This document shows, in pieces, positions 1-6,014 of a stretch of 11,238 nt of DNA. The notes beneath the pieces were generated by a model. It did not search any database and was not told the DNA's origin. It was given only the letters and a program-made list of their open reading frames with translations. The translations under genes were made by a program, and so were the position numbers. The first letter of the stretch is position 1. Each line of letters starts with the position of its first letter. This stretch comes from a bacterium (GTDB taxonomy: Bacteria; Vulcanimicrobiota; Xenobia; RGZZ01). The DNA is taken from contig JAJXVI010000025.1 in assembly GCA_021782195.1 (NCBI GenBank), positions 1 through 11,238 of the forward strand, written 5' to 3'.

Positions 1-554
1 GGCAGCGAAATGGTGCGAGGCGCACGCCGCATCGCGCTCTCTTCGTGCAGCAGGGAGCGCGTGTTGTAACGAGGTTGGGCTTTCTCGGTGCGCCCCACGG
101 TCTTGAGCCCCGATGCCGGTGTAAACGAGTAGATCCGTCGGCGACAGGCGTCCACGTCGCCAGCGTAGGCGATGAACGCGCGGATATCGTAGCCGGTGCG
201 CATTCGGAGATATTCCACCGCGATGGCGTCAATCGGCTCCGTGGATACGAGCGTCATGACCCCGTTCTCGCACGCGATGCAGACGACTCCGTAGCGGTCG
301 GCCATGTTGCGTGGAAGTACCCCTCCGACCTGCGGATCGACGTCCTGGGGCTGCAGATCGCGCGCTTCCACGCCATAGGCTTCCGTCTTCAACGCCAGAA
401 TGGCCTCGCGTGTAACATGCCCCCCGTCCACGAGAAGCGTTTCCACTGCCACCCCGGTCTTTCGAAACTGCGCAATGAGGTCTGTCAGAGTGCTCTTCTT
501 GACGACCTTCTTGACCAGCAAGAGGTAGATGAGTTTCTGCCAGTTTTCAGCCAC
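1..554 (-). CDS. GspE/PilB-type secretion or pilus ATPase, N-terminal part (MshEN domain), cut by window edge
   Basis: The reading frame is open from a GTG at 554-552 to the left edge (184 residues visible) and its 3' end lies outside the window. A GGAGG stands 5 bases before this GTG, which decides the start. Residues ~10-140 resemble the MshEN/T2SS_E N-terminal domain of type II secretion and type IV pilus ATPases: an 'ETLLVDGGHVTREAILALK' helix-turn-helix-like part (residues 38-56), then 'LPRNMADRYGV' (80-90), which matches the LPxxxAxxxgv element of this domain. In some members (MshE) this domain binds cyclic di-GMP. Residues from ~145 look like a polar linker. The Walker ATPase part would lie off-window. 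In the full protein the ATPase would sit at the cytoplasmic face of the inner membrane and power assembly of a pilus or pseudopilus. Which system it serves cannot be told from the N-terminus alone; an MshEN protein without an ATPase domain is the main alternative. Confidence 0.82.
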   Translation of the reverse strand, partial: MAENWQKLIYLLLVKKVVKKSTLTDLIAQFRKTGVAVETLLVDGGHVTREAILALKTEAYGVEARDLQPQDVDPQVGGVLPRNMADRYGVVCIACENGVMTLVSTEPIDAIAVEYLRMRTGYDIRAFIAYAGDVDACRRRIYSFTPASGLKTVGRTEKAQPRYNTRSLLHEESAMRRAPRTISL

Positions 555-897
555 AGCAACCTCCAACCCGTAGGACGACCCACGAACAAGGGAGTGATTG
601 TCTCTCTTTGCTGCGAGCAGTTACCCTTTTGGGGCGCGGAAACAAACTTTGCTGGTTAGTGTCCGGTCACTCGCACCTGGTGGCGGGGCACGCCGCCGTC
701 TCTCCTTGAACGTACCGCATGATTTCGACAGACTGTAAAATTTGATCCTCGCCGACTACAGTCGCAAGAGACCCATTCTCGAAAGCACGATGAACGATTC
801 TCTGCATCGTTCGAAAGACCGATAGAGACGTTTTTGAACTACGCCCCGAAACCACGGCCAGCACAGGACCTCGTGTCAGGCTCGTGTCAGCCTCGCG
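555..897. other. 343-bp intergenic region between the TPR gene and the GspE-like gene
   Basis: This stretch holds no gene I can support. It contains a perfect 7-bp inverted repeat (GAACGAT at 792-798, ATCGTTC at 806-812, 7-base loop) and, next to the TPR gene, an 11-bp tandem repeat. A 65-residue GTG-start frame on the minus strand (864-667) has no recognisable domain, and I do not see good evidence that it is translated. It is less GC-rich than the flanking genes between about 720 and 840, as expected of non-coding or regulatory DNA. A promoter for the GspE-like gene should lie here, but no clear -35/-10 pair was found. Confidence 0.5.
792..812. repeat. 7-bp perfect inverted repeat with 7-base loop
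   Basis: GAACGAT at 792-798 is the exact reverse complement of ATCGTTC at 806-812. It lies about 85 bp beyond the stop of the TPR gene in that gene's direction and upstream of the GspE-like gene. It has no run of U after it, so it is a weak terminator at best; a protein-binding site is equally possible. Confidence 0.4.
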
Positions 898-914
898 TCA
901 GGCTCGCGTCAGGC
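871..914. repeat. 11-bp tandem repeat, four copies, spanning the stop codon of the TPR gene
   Basis: Four adjacent copies start at 871, 882, 893 and 904, reading TCGTGTCAGGC, TCGTGTCAGCC, TCGCGTCAGGC and TCGCGTCAGGC on the plus strand. A decayed fifth copy follows at 915-925. On the minus strand each copy carries TGA (876-878, 887-889, 898-900, 909-911). The unit is 11 bp long, so these stops fall in all three frames. The TPR gene ends at the third copy (898-900). Gain or loss of a copy would change the last residues but always leave a nearby stop. Confidence 0.85.
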
Positions 915-2712
915 CCGCGTCGGCATCGGTGCGTAGCCTCTCGGCAACGAGGCGGCAACGGTGAGCGCGCACCGGGTGGCCCGTCATCTCGAGGGCCAGC
1001 GCGAGGTTCTCCAGGTTGGCCGCCGCTGCGTCCGCATCGCTTGCCCGTTCAAGATCCTGCGCCGCCTGGTCATAGAGCTCGACGGCCGACAGCGCGTCCC
1101 CCGCCGCAATGGCAAGACTGCCCAGGGTGCTGTGCACCAGGCCCGACAACAGGGTGTCCGCAACCTGTTCGGCAAGCGTCTCGGCGCGACGCAACTTCTC
1201 TTGCGCATCACGTGGCCCGTCGCACAGCACGAGCAGCGTCCCCAGATCCAGCAAAGCCCAGCCTTCCTGCGAAACCAGTCCGCCGGCCGCGCACACGTCG
1301 ACCAGTTCCTCCGCGTGCACAAGCGCGAGGTCGGGCCGTCCCCGCGACGCAAGAATGTGAGACAGATTCCGCAGCACGTTCTCTTCCCGCTCACGCAGAC
1401 CGATGCGTCGCCCCAGCCTCAAGACATTCTCCCAGTAGTCAATGGCACGATCCGCAGCACCCAGGCGCAGGTGCACGATGGCCAGGTTGTCGAGTATCTC
1501 GAGCACGGCTTCCAGATCATTCAGACTGCGAGCCAGCCGCAGCGCCTCGCGACTCGAGCGCAGCACGTCACCCGGACGGCTTCCGCGACGCAAGGCCGTA
1601 AGCTGGTTGCGCCTGATCCGCAGCGCACGATCGGGAGGACCTGACGCCCGCACAATCTCCGCGGCCACTCCGTACGCCGTGGCTGCCGCGTCCGGCGCGT
1701 CCAGACGATCGTGAATGAGCCCGACGTCGAAAGCAGCCTGGGCCAGACGTTCCCGATGCCCGCGCTGTTCGGCCTCCTCCATCACCATCACGAAACATCG
1801 CAGCGCCTCCTGCAGGTTGCCGCAATCGTACTCGAGACGTCCCAGGTTCATGCGCGCATCGTTTGCGGTCATCCACTGCAAGCGCCGGTCGCGGCCGGTG
1901 GGGGTCGAGTGCCCGGACTCTCCTTCCTCATCGGGGACGGACCGCGACGGCGGGTTGCTCGGCGCGCCCCCCCGGTCGTCGCTCCCTTCTTGCGCGGGAT
2001 CGGACGGCAACGACGGAAGCGACGCGCCCGATGGACGGATGGCTTGCGGGTCAACCCACGCCGCCGCCAGGACGCGTTCATAGAGCGTCCGGGCCTCCTC
2101 CACGCGACGTTCGCGCAGACACACGTTGCCCAGCGACACCCGGGCGCACGCCGCCCCGTGCTCGTCCCCGGTGGCCTCGAACCGCATCAACGCTTCCCGA
2201 TAGGCCTCACCGGCCTCATCCAGGCGATCGAGCGCCATCAGCAGGTTGCCGTGATTGATCAGGGCGTGAGCCAGATCGCCGTTTCCTTGCGGAATCAACC
2301 GCGCGAGTTCAACGGCCTGCCGAGTACGCACGCCGGCCTCGTCAAAACGCCGGGCGACAAGCAGGCGATACCCCAGGCTGGAGACAGCGGCCACGTGCTC
2401 CTCGGCACACGCCGGCCCACCCTGGGACAAAAGTTCCACCGCCGTCGAAGTAACGCGAATCGACTCGTCCAGGTCCCCCAGATACTCGCACGCAAGCGCA
2501 ACGCGGGCCAGGATGCGCCCTTCAAGCGCGGGGATGTTGTCGGCACGGGCCAGTGCGGCAGCGGTACGCAGACTGTCTCGCGCAGTGGCAGCGTCACCAC
2601 TCCGAAGCGCCTGCCAGCCCTCGGAAATCCAGCGTTCGACGTCGCCACCGGGGAGGGGAAACGAATTTCGACGTTGGGCTGGCACGGCACGATTGTCTTC
2701 CTGATGCTGCAT
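898..2712 (-). CDS. TPR-repeat protein, cytoplasmic, function unknown
   Basis: The protein has 604 residues. It is almost entirely helical tetratricopeptide-type repeats in two blocks, about residues 28-215 and 280-590, with typical 'A..Y...L..A...A' spacing such as 'EAGEAYREALMRFEATGD' and 'AIDYWENVLRLGRRIG'. A Pro/Ser/Gly-rich linker of low complexity separates the blocks (about 222-278). There is no signal peptide, membrane segment, NTPase motif or DNA-binding domain, so the likely role is a protein-protein interaction scaffold. The repeats resemble the TPR halves of multi-domain regulators but stand alone here. The start is uncertain. ATG 2712 has no Shine-Dalgarno sequence and is preceded at 6 bases by TATATT, while a GTG nine codons later (residue 10) has AGGAAG about ten bases before it. 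The gene follows the amidotransferase gene on the same strand with a 95-bp gap, so the two may be co-transcribed. Confidence 0.88.
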   Translation of the reverse strand: MQHQEDNRAVPAQRRNSFPLPGGDVERWISEGWQALRSGDAATARDSLRTAAALARADNIPALEGRILARVALACEYLGDLDESIRVTSTAVELLSQGGPACAEEHVAAVSSLGYRLLVARRFDEAGVRTRQAVELARLIPQGNGDLAHALINHGNLLMALDRLDEAGEAYREALMRFEATGDEHGAACARVSLGNVCLRERRVEEARTLYERVLAAAWVDPQAIRPSGASLPSLPSDPAQEGSDDRGGAPSNPPSRSVPDEEGESGHSTPTGRDRRLQWMTANDARMNLGRLEYDCGNLQEALRCFVMVMEEAEQRGHRERLAQAAFDVGLIHDRLDAPDAAATAYGVAAEIVRASGPPDRALRIRRNQLTALRRGSRPGDVLRSSREALRLARSLNDLEAVLEILDNLAIVHLRLGAADRAIDYWENVLRLGRRIGLREREENVLRNLSHILASRGRPDLALVHAEELVDVCAAGGLVSQEGWALLDLGTLLVLCDGPRDAQEKLRRAETLAEQVADTLLSGLVHSTLGSLAIAAGDALSAVELYDQAAQDLERASDADAAAANLENLALALEMTGHPVRAHRCRLVAERLRTDADAGLTRA

Positions 2713-2718
2713 GGAAGA

Positions 2719-2724
2719 AATATA
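2719..2724 (-). promoter_or_regulatory. possible -10 box (TATATT) directly before the TPR gene
   Basis: TATATT lies six bases upstream of the ATG at 2712 on the minus strand. No matching -35 box was found at 16-18 bp. If it is a -10 element the transcript would be leaderless, which would agree with the missing Shine-Dalgarno sequence. The call rests on one AT-rich hexamer in GC-rich DNA and is weak. Confidence 0.22.
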
Positions 2725-2807
2725 GCACGCAGGTGCGGCATCTGCACGACCTGTAGTCGAAGACCGGGTCGGGGTCTACGAACCCGAGCAGCAGTGCGCG
2801 AGCGATG

Positions 2808-3539
2808 CTACTCGAACAGGACCGCCGTGCGACGGGGCTTCAAGCAACCCGCTCGGATCAGGAAGTTGTCGAAAAAGCGGATCATCAGTTCCACGTAGTT
2901 CGGCTGAAGGCGCGCGAGCATCTCGTCAACCGTAAGGCCCGTGGCCGCCAGCGACTTCGGATACTTCGTGAGCGCGTCCGGAATGTCGGAGATCAGCACC
3001 TCCGGATGGCACTGCACCGAAGCGCTGCAGTCGTCCCAGGCAACCGATTCAACGGAACAGTTCGCTGAGGCGGCCAGCAGAAAAGCGCCACTGTTCACGG
3101 TCGTCACGTGGTCACGGTGATGCTGGTAGACGGTCAGGGCGGGCGGGAGGCCTTCGAACAACCAGTGAGCCCTGCCCTCTTTCGTCAGTTCGATGGTCTG
3201 CAGGCCGAACTCATAGGTGCGCGATTCGACGGGATTGGACTCCATCTTGGCACGTAGCTGGTGTGACAGGCAGATCCCCAGGAACGGGATTTCCTGCAAC
3301 GCCGCGTAACCGAGGAAGCCAGCCTCGTAGAGCAGGAACTCGTGCTCGTAGTCAGGCTCGTGAAGGGTGACCACGCTTGGCGGTCCGCCAAGTCCGATGA
3401 TGGCATCGCCCTTCTTGAGATCTGGATACTGCGGCGAGGTATGCGCCTCAATGATCTGGTACGGAACATTGTTGCGTTCCAGGTGCCATTTCGGTCCTGA
3501 AATGCTACCGTTCTCCCACTGTCTCAAGACGTAAATCAC
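2808..3539 (-). CDS. Stand-alone class I glutamine amidotransferase-like protein
   Basis: The protein has 243 residues from GTG 3539-3537. This start puts the first beta strand (IYVLR) at the N-terminus as in other class I glutamine amidotransferases. The frame stays open to a GTG at 3629, but those extra 30 residues are low-complexity and come from intergenic repeat DNA. The catalytic triad is complete: Cys90 in the nucleophile elbow 'GICLSHQ', and His178 and Glu180 in 'QCHPE'. The Gly-rich oxyanion segment is 'GLGGPPS' (49-55). The family hydrolyses glutamine and passes ammonia to a synthase domain, or hydrolyses gamma-glutamyl bonds. No synthase is fused or adjacent, so it belongs with the GMP-synthase-like single-domain group of unknown substrate. 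The Ser in place of the usual Gly in GICxGHQ and the Cys in QCHPE are small departures. It is cytoplasmic and sits 95 bp upstream of the TPR gene on the same strand. Confidence 0.86.
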   Translation of the reverse strand: MIYVLRQWENGSISGPKWHLERNNVPYQIIEAHTSPQYPDLKKGDAIIGLGGPPSVVTLHEPDYEHEFLLYEAGFLGYAALQEIPFLGICLSHQLRAKMESNPVESRTYEFGLQTIELTKEGRAHWLFEGLPPALTVYQHHRDHVTTVNSGAFLLAASANCSVESVAWDDCSASVQCHPEVLISDIPDALTKYPKSLAATGLTVDEMLARLQPNYVELMIRFFDNFLIRAGCLKPRRTAVLFE

Positions 3540-3595
3540 GCGAGAGGTCTTCTCGCCCCGTCCCCAGGATCCTCTTCTCCCGGCCGTTCCCTCCT

Positions 3596-3631
3596 GCGTG
3601 GGACGCTGCGCGCTCCCAAAACGTCCCACGC
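3596..3631. repeat. 10-bp inverted repeat upstream of the amidotransferase gene
   Basis: GCGTGGGACG at 3596-3605 pairs exactly with CGTCCCACGC at 3622-3631 across a 16-base loop. The right arm is part of the first copy of the 28-bp direct repeat. Read on the minus strand it lies 57-92 bases before the preferred GTG start of the amidotransferase, so it could form in that leader. It looks like a piece of a REP-like intergenic element rather than a dedicated regulator. Confidence 0.6.
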
Positions 3632-3708
3632 GGGCGCGGACACGCTGATCTGGCGTCGGCTACAATCAGGCCGATATCACAACGTCCCACGCGGGCGCGG
3701 ACACGCTG
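3620..3708. repeat. 28-bp direct repeat, two exact copies 61 bp apart
   Basis: The copies lie at 3620-3647 and 3681-3708. Both begin AACGTCCCACG and end GGACACGCTG, with a 33-bp unrelated segment between them (3648-3680). They lie in the divergent gap between the amidotransferase gene and the Tim44-like gene. A partial inverted copy is present at 3596-3605. The first copy supplies CGGACA at the right distance from a TACAAT to act as a -35 box. The spacing imitates a CRISPR, but there are only two copies and no cas gene. Confidence 0.85.
3637..3666 (+). promoter_or_regulatory. candidate sigma70-type promoter for the Tim44-like/HAD/secreted-protein operon
   Basis: CGGACA at 3637-3642 matches four of six bases of TTGACA. 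TACAAT at 3661-3666 matches five of six of TATAAT. The spacer is 18 bp. Transcription would begin near 3673, about 75 bases before the ATG at 3749, and the leader would include the second 28-bp repeat. The -35 box lies inside the first repeat copy. The prediction comes from pattern only. Confidence 0.35.
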
Positions 3709-3748
3709 CAGGGAAGGCTTCTCGCATCCCGCGCCGAATGCACGAGCG

Positions 3749-5419
3749 ATGCTGTTTCCCCTTTTACGTCCCCCCCTCGGCAAGGCCAGCCGATCGTGGA
3801 AGGCTCCGCCCCCGAACGCCGGGGGAAGTTCCGCTTCCAGCACGACCAGACTGCGCTTGCTCGCGTGCACCTGTGCCCTGCTTGCCCTGACCCTCGCCCC
3901 GGCCTTTGCGCGCGTCGGTGGCGGGCACGCCTGGGGCGGTGGCGGCGGCTACCACGGCGGCGGCTACCACGGCGGCGGCTACCACGGCGGCGGCTACCAC
4001 GGCGGCGGATCCACCATGCCGATTGTGGATCTCTTCCAGCTCATTTTCTTCCATCCGCTCATCGCACTGCTGATCGTGCTGGTTGTAGTCGCATTTGCGG
4101 CACTCAACCGGAACCAGACGCCTTCTAGCAACAATTTTGACGACAGCTTCCCGATCCAGCAGGAGACGGAAGAAGAAAGTGGCGCGGAACAGGTCTGGAA
4201 GCAGGTTGATCCGTCCACGCTCCACGCAATGCGCGCGGTCGACCCCAACTTCTCCCCGACCCTGCTCAACGACTTCACGCAGCTGCTCTACGTGCGCTTT
4301 CATACGGCGCGGGGAGAATCCAACGAGACTGCCGCAACGCTCCTCGCTCCGTGGTTTGCCCCATCGGTTCTGGCGGATGCTTCGGCCGACGCTCGTGCTC
4401 GCGGGATCGTGAAAGTCACCGACGTGCTGGTCGGTTCGTCTCACGTGACGTCCATCCGCGGAATGGAGCAAGAAGAGATTCGACTCGACGTGGTCTTTGA
4501 AGGGAACTTCCAGGAGCACACGGCACAGGGGCCCCATCCCCCGCTCTACATCACCGAACGGTGGACCTTCTCACGCAAGCGCGGCGTGCTCTCCAGGGGG
4601 CCCGGTGAAATCACGGCGCTCGGTTGTCCATCGTGCGGAAGTCCGGCCGAGTTGCGTCAAGACGGCACCTGCCCATACTGCGACCAGGTCGTGAACCGCG
4701 GAGACTTCGCATGGGTCGTTGTCGACACGAAAATACTGCTGTCGATGCCGAGACCTCCGCTCGATCTGGTGGGCGGCGACCTGTTCCGCCAGGGATACGA
4801 GACCGGCACCGACTTCCCCACCGTGTTCTCGCCGGACTTCGAAGACGCACGCGCGGCGTTCCTGGCGCAAAATCCGGGCTTTGTCTGGAACGACTTCGAG
4901 CACAAGGTGCGCTACACGTTCCTGGTGCTCCAGGCAGCCTGGTCCGTGCGCAACTGGGAAAAGGCGCGCCCGTACGAGACCGATGCCCTGTTCAACATGC
5001 ACCGCTACTGGATAAACATGTACGAGCGTCAGCACCTGACCAACCGCCTCGAAGGCATCACGATCGGACAGATTGTCGCTGCAAAGTTCGACCTCGACTC
5101 CTACTACGATATCATTACCGTACGCATCTACGCTTCGATGCGCGACTACACCGTCAACGGCGCTGGGCGCCTCGTGAGCGGCGACCCCCGCACACCGCGC
5201 GAGTTCTCCGAATACTGGACGTTCATCCGCCGTCACGACGGCAAGGCTTCGCCCGCAACCACGCCGAACGCGCGAGCCGACGGAACCTGCCCGAGCTGCG
5301 GCGCACCGCTCGAGGTGAACATGGCCGGTGAGTGCAAGTACTGCCAGAGCATCATCACGCGCGGTGACTTTGACTGGGTTCTTTCCTCCATCGAGCAGGA
5401 CGAGGCCTATCGAGGATGA
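3749..5419 (+). CDS. Membrane protein with two Tim44-like domains, two zinc ribbons and a YHGGG repeat
   Basis: The protein has 556 residues. Order: polar N-terminal stretch; signal-like hydrophobic segment (about 35-54, ending APAFA); Gly-rich region with four exact GGGYH units (about 65-88); transmembrane helix (about 98-119); acidic linker; Tim44-like domain 1 (about 150-280); zinc ribbon 1 (Cys293, 296, 308, 311); Tim44-like domain 2 (about 365-495); zinc ribbon 2 (Cys514, 517, 529, 532). Each ribbon is followed by the same phrase, RGDFxWV, so the domain-ribbon unit is duplicated. Tim44-like domains in bacteria are associated with membranes and often follow a Gly-rich segment and one membrane helix; their function is not settled. 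ATG 3749 has no strong Shine-Dalgarno sequence, but no better start precedes the signal segment. Its stop overlaps the next gene's start (ATGA), so the two are translationally coupled. The family call rests on architecture and domain look, not on a search. Confidence 0.82.
   Translation: MLFPLLRPPLGKASRSWKAPPPNAGGSSASSTTRLRLLACTCALLALTLAPAFARVGGGHAWGGGGGYHGGGYHGGGYHGGGYHGGGSTMPIVDLFQLIFFHPLIALLIVLVVVAFAALNRNQTPSSNNFDDSFPIQQETEEESGAEQVWKQVDPSTLHAMRAVDPNFSPTLLNDFTQLLYVRFHTARGESNETAATLLAPWFAPSVLADASADARARGIVKVTDVLVGSSHVTSIRGMEQEEIRLDVVFEGNFQEHTAQGPHPPLYITERWTFSRKRGVLSRGPGEITALGCPSCGSPAELRQDGTCPYCDQVVNRGDFAWVVVDTKILLSMPRPPLDLVGGDLFRQGYETGTDFPTVFSPDFEDARAAFLAQNPGFVWNDFEHKVRYTFLVLQAAWSVRNWEKARPYETDALFNMHRYWINMYERQHLTNRLEGITIGQIVAAKFDLDSYYDIITVRIYASMRDYTVNGAGRLVSGDPRTPREFSEYWTFIRRHDGKASPATTPNARADGTCPSCGAPLEVNMAGECKYCQSIITRGDFDWVLSSIEQDEAYRG
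3941..4009 (+). repeat. 15-bp tandem repeat encoding GGGYH units
   Basis: The unit GGCGGCGGCTACCAC occurs four times without a mismatch (starts 3941, 3956, 3971, 3986), followed by a partial GGCGGCGGA. It is in frame in the Tim44-like gene and encodes GGGYH x4 then GGG. The exact identity at third codon positions points to recent copy-number change by slippage. Confidence 0.95.
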
Positions 5420-5949
5420 CCGGACGTCCGCGCGCCGTGCTGTTCGACCGCGACGACACCCTGGTTGACGACGTGCCCTACAACGGCGACCCCGCCCTGG
5501 TGCGACCGCGACCTGGGGCACGGGAAGCACTCCAGACGCTGCGCGCCGCAGGACTTCTCACCGCCGTCGTCACCAACCAGAGCGGCGTGGCGCGCGGCCT
5601 GCTCACGATGGAGCAGGTGAATCAGGTCAATGCCCGCATCGAGCACCTGCTTGGCCCTCTCGGCCCGTGGTGTATCTGCCCGCACGGCCCGTACGACGGT
5701 TGCGGATGTCGCAAGCCCGAGCCGGGGCTCATCCTGAACGCCGCCGCGCAACTCGGCGTCAGTCCCTCCGACTGCGTTGTCCTGGGGGATCGACCGAAAG
5801 ACATGGAGGCCGCCCTCAACGCGGGCGCGCGCGGAATTCTCGTCAGTCCGGCACCTCCGGCCGACCATCGGTCCGAGGTGCAGACAGCGCTGTATCCGCA
5901 GGTACACAGCCTGCTCGAAGCCGTCGACATGCTGCTGCACTGGCAGTAG
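5416..5949 (+). CDS. HAD-superfamily phosphatase, GmhB-like (histidinol-P / heptose bisphosphatase group)
   Basis: The protein has 177 residues, the usual length for GmhB-type HAD-IIIA enzymes. Motif I is DRDDTL (Asp11 nucleophile, Asp13 acid/base), with Asp where most relatives have Gly (DRDGT). Motif II is Thr53 in 'TNQSGVARG'. Motif III is Lys100 in 'CRKPEPG'. Motif IV is 'GDRPKDM' (Asp125, Asp129). The zinc site typical of GmhB is present: Cys88, His90, Cys96 and Cys98 in 'CPHGPYDGCGC'. GmhB removes the C7 phosphate from heptose bisphosphate in lipopolysaccharide or S-layer glycan heptose synthesis. No other heptose gene is nearby, so the substrate is inferred only from the family; a histidinol-phosphate or other sugar-phosphate phosphatase is possible. 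ATG 5416 overlaps the upstream stop in an ATGA, with GAGG ten bases before. It is cytoplasmic. Confidence 0.92.
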   Translation: MTGRPRAVLFDRDDTLVDDVPYNGDPALVRPRPGAREALQTLRAAGLLTAVVTNQSGVARGLLTMEQVNQVNARIEHLLGPLGPWCICPHGPYDGCGCRKPEPGLILNAAAQLGVSPSDCVVLGDRPKDMEAALNAGARGILVSPAPPADHRSEVQTALYPQVHSLLEAVDMLLHWQ

Positions 5950-6014
5950 ACCGGGCACTGCGGAAGAATGCCCACAAAACAGATCGCCTGGCGGCAAAAG
6001 GAAGAGGTTCGCCC

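Noticed and set aside
45..659. Plus-strand reading frame (204 codons) at the left edge
   Set aside because: It is antisense to the MshEN-domain gene, which has a good ribosome site and recognisable sequence.
667..864. 65-codon minus-strand frame between the TPR and GspE-like genes
   Set aside because: No domain, a GTG start without a clear ribosome site, and composition like non-coding DNA. I could not rule it out, but I do not call it.
1711..2898. Long plus-strand reading frame (395 codons) opposite the TPR gene
   Set aside because: It lies antisense to a coherent TPR protein and its translation has no domain-like pattern.
3620..3708. A two-repeat CRISPR array (28-bp repeat, 33-bp spacer)
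   Set aside because: Only two copies, no cas genes and no leader, and a partial inverted copy lies next to it. The repeat also doubles as promoter DNA. A REP-like or local regulatory repeat explains it better.
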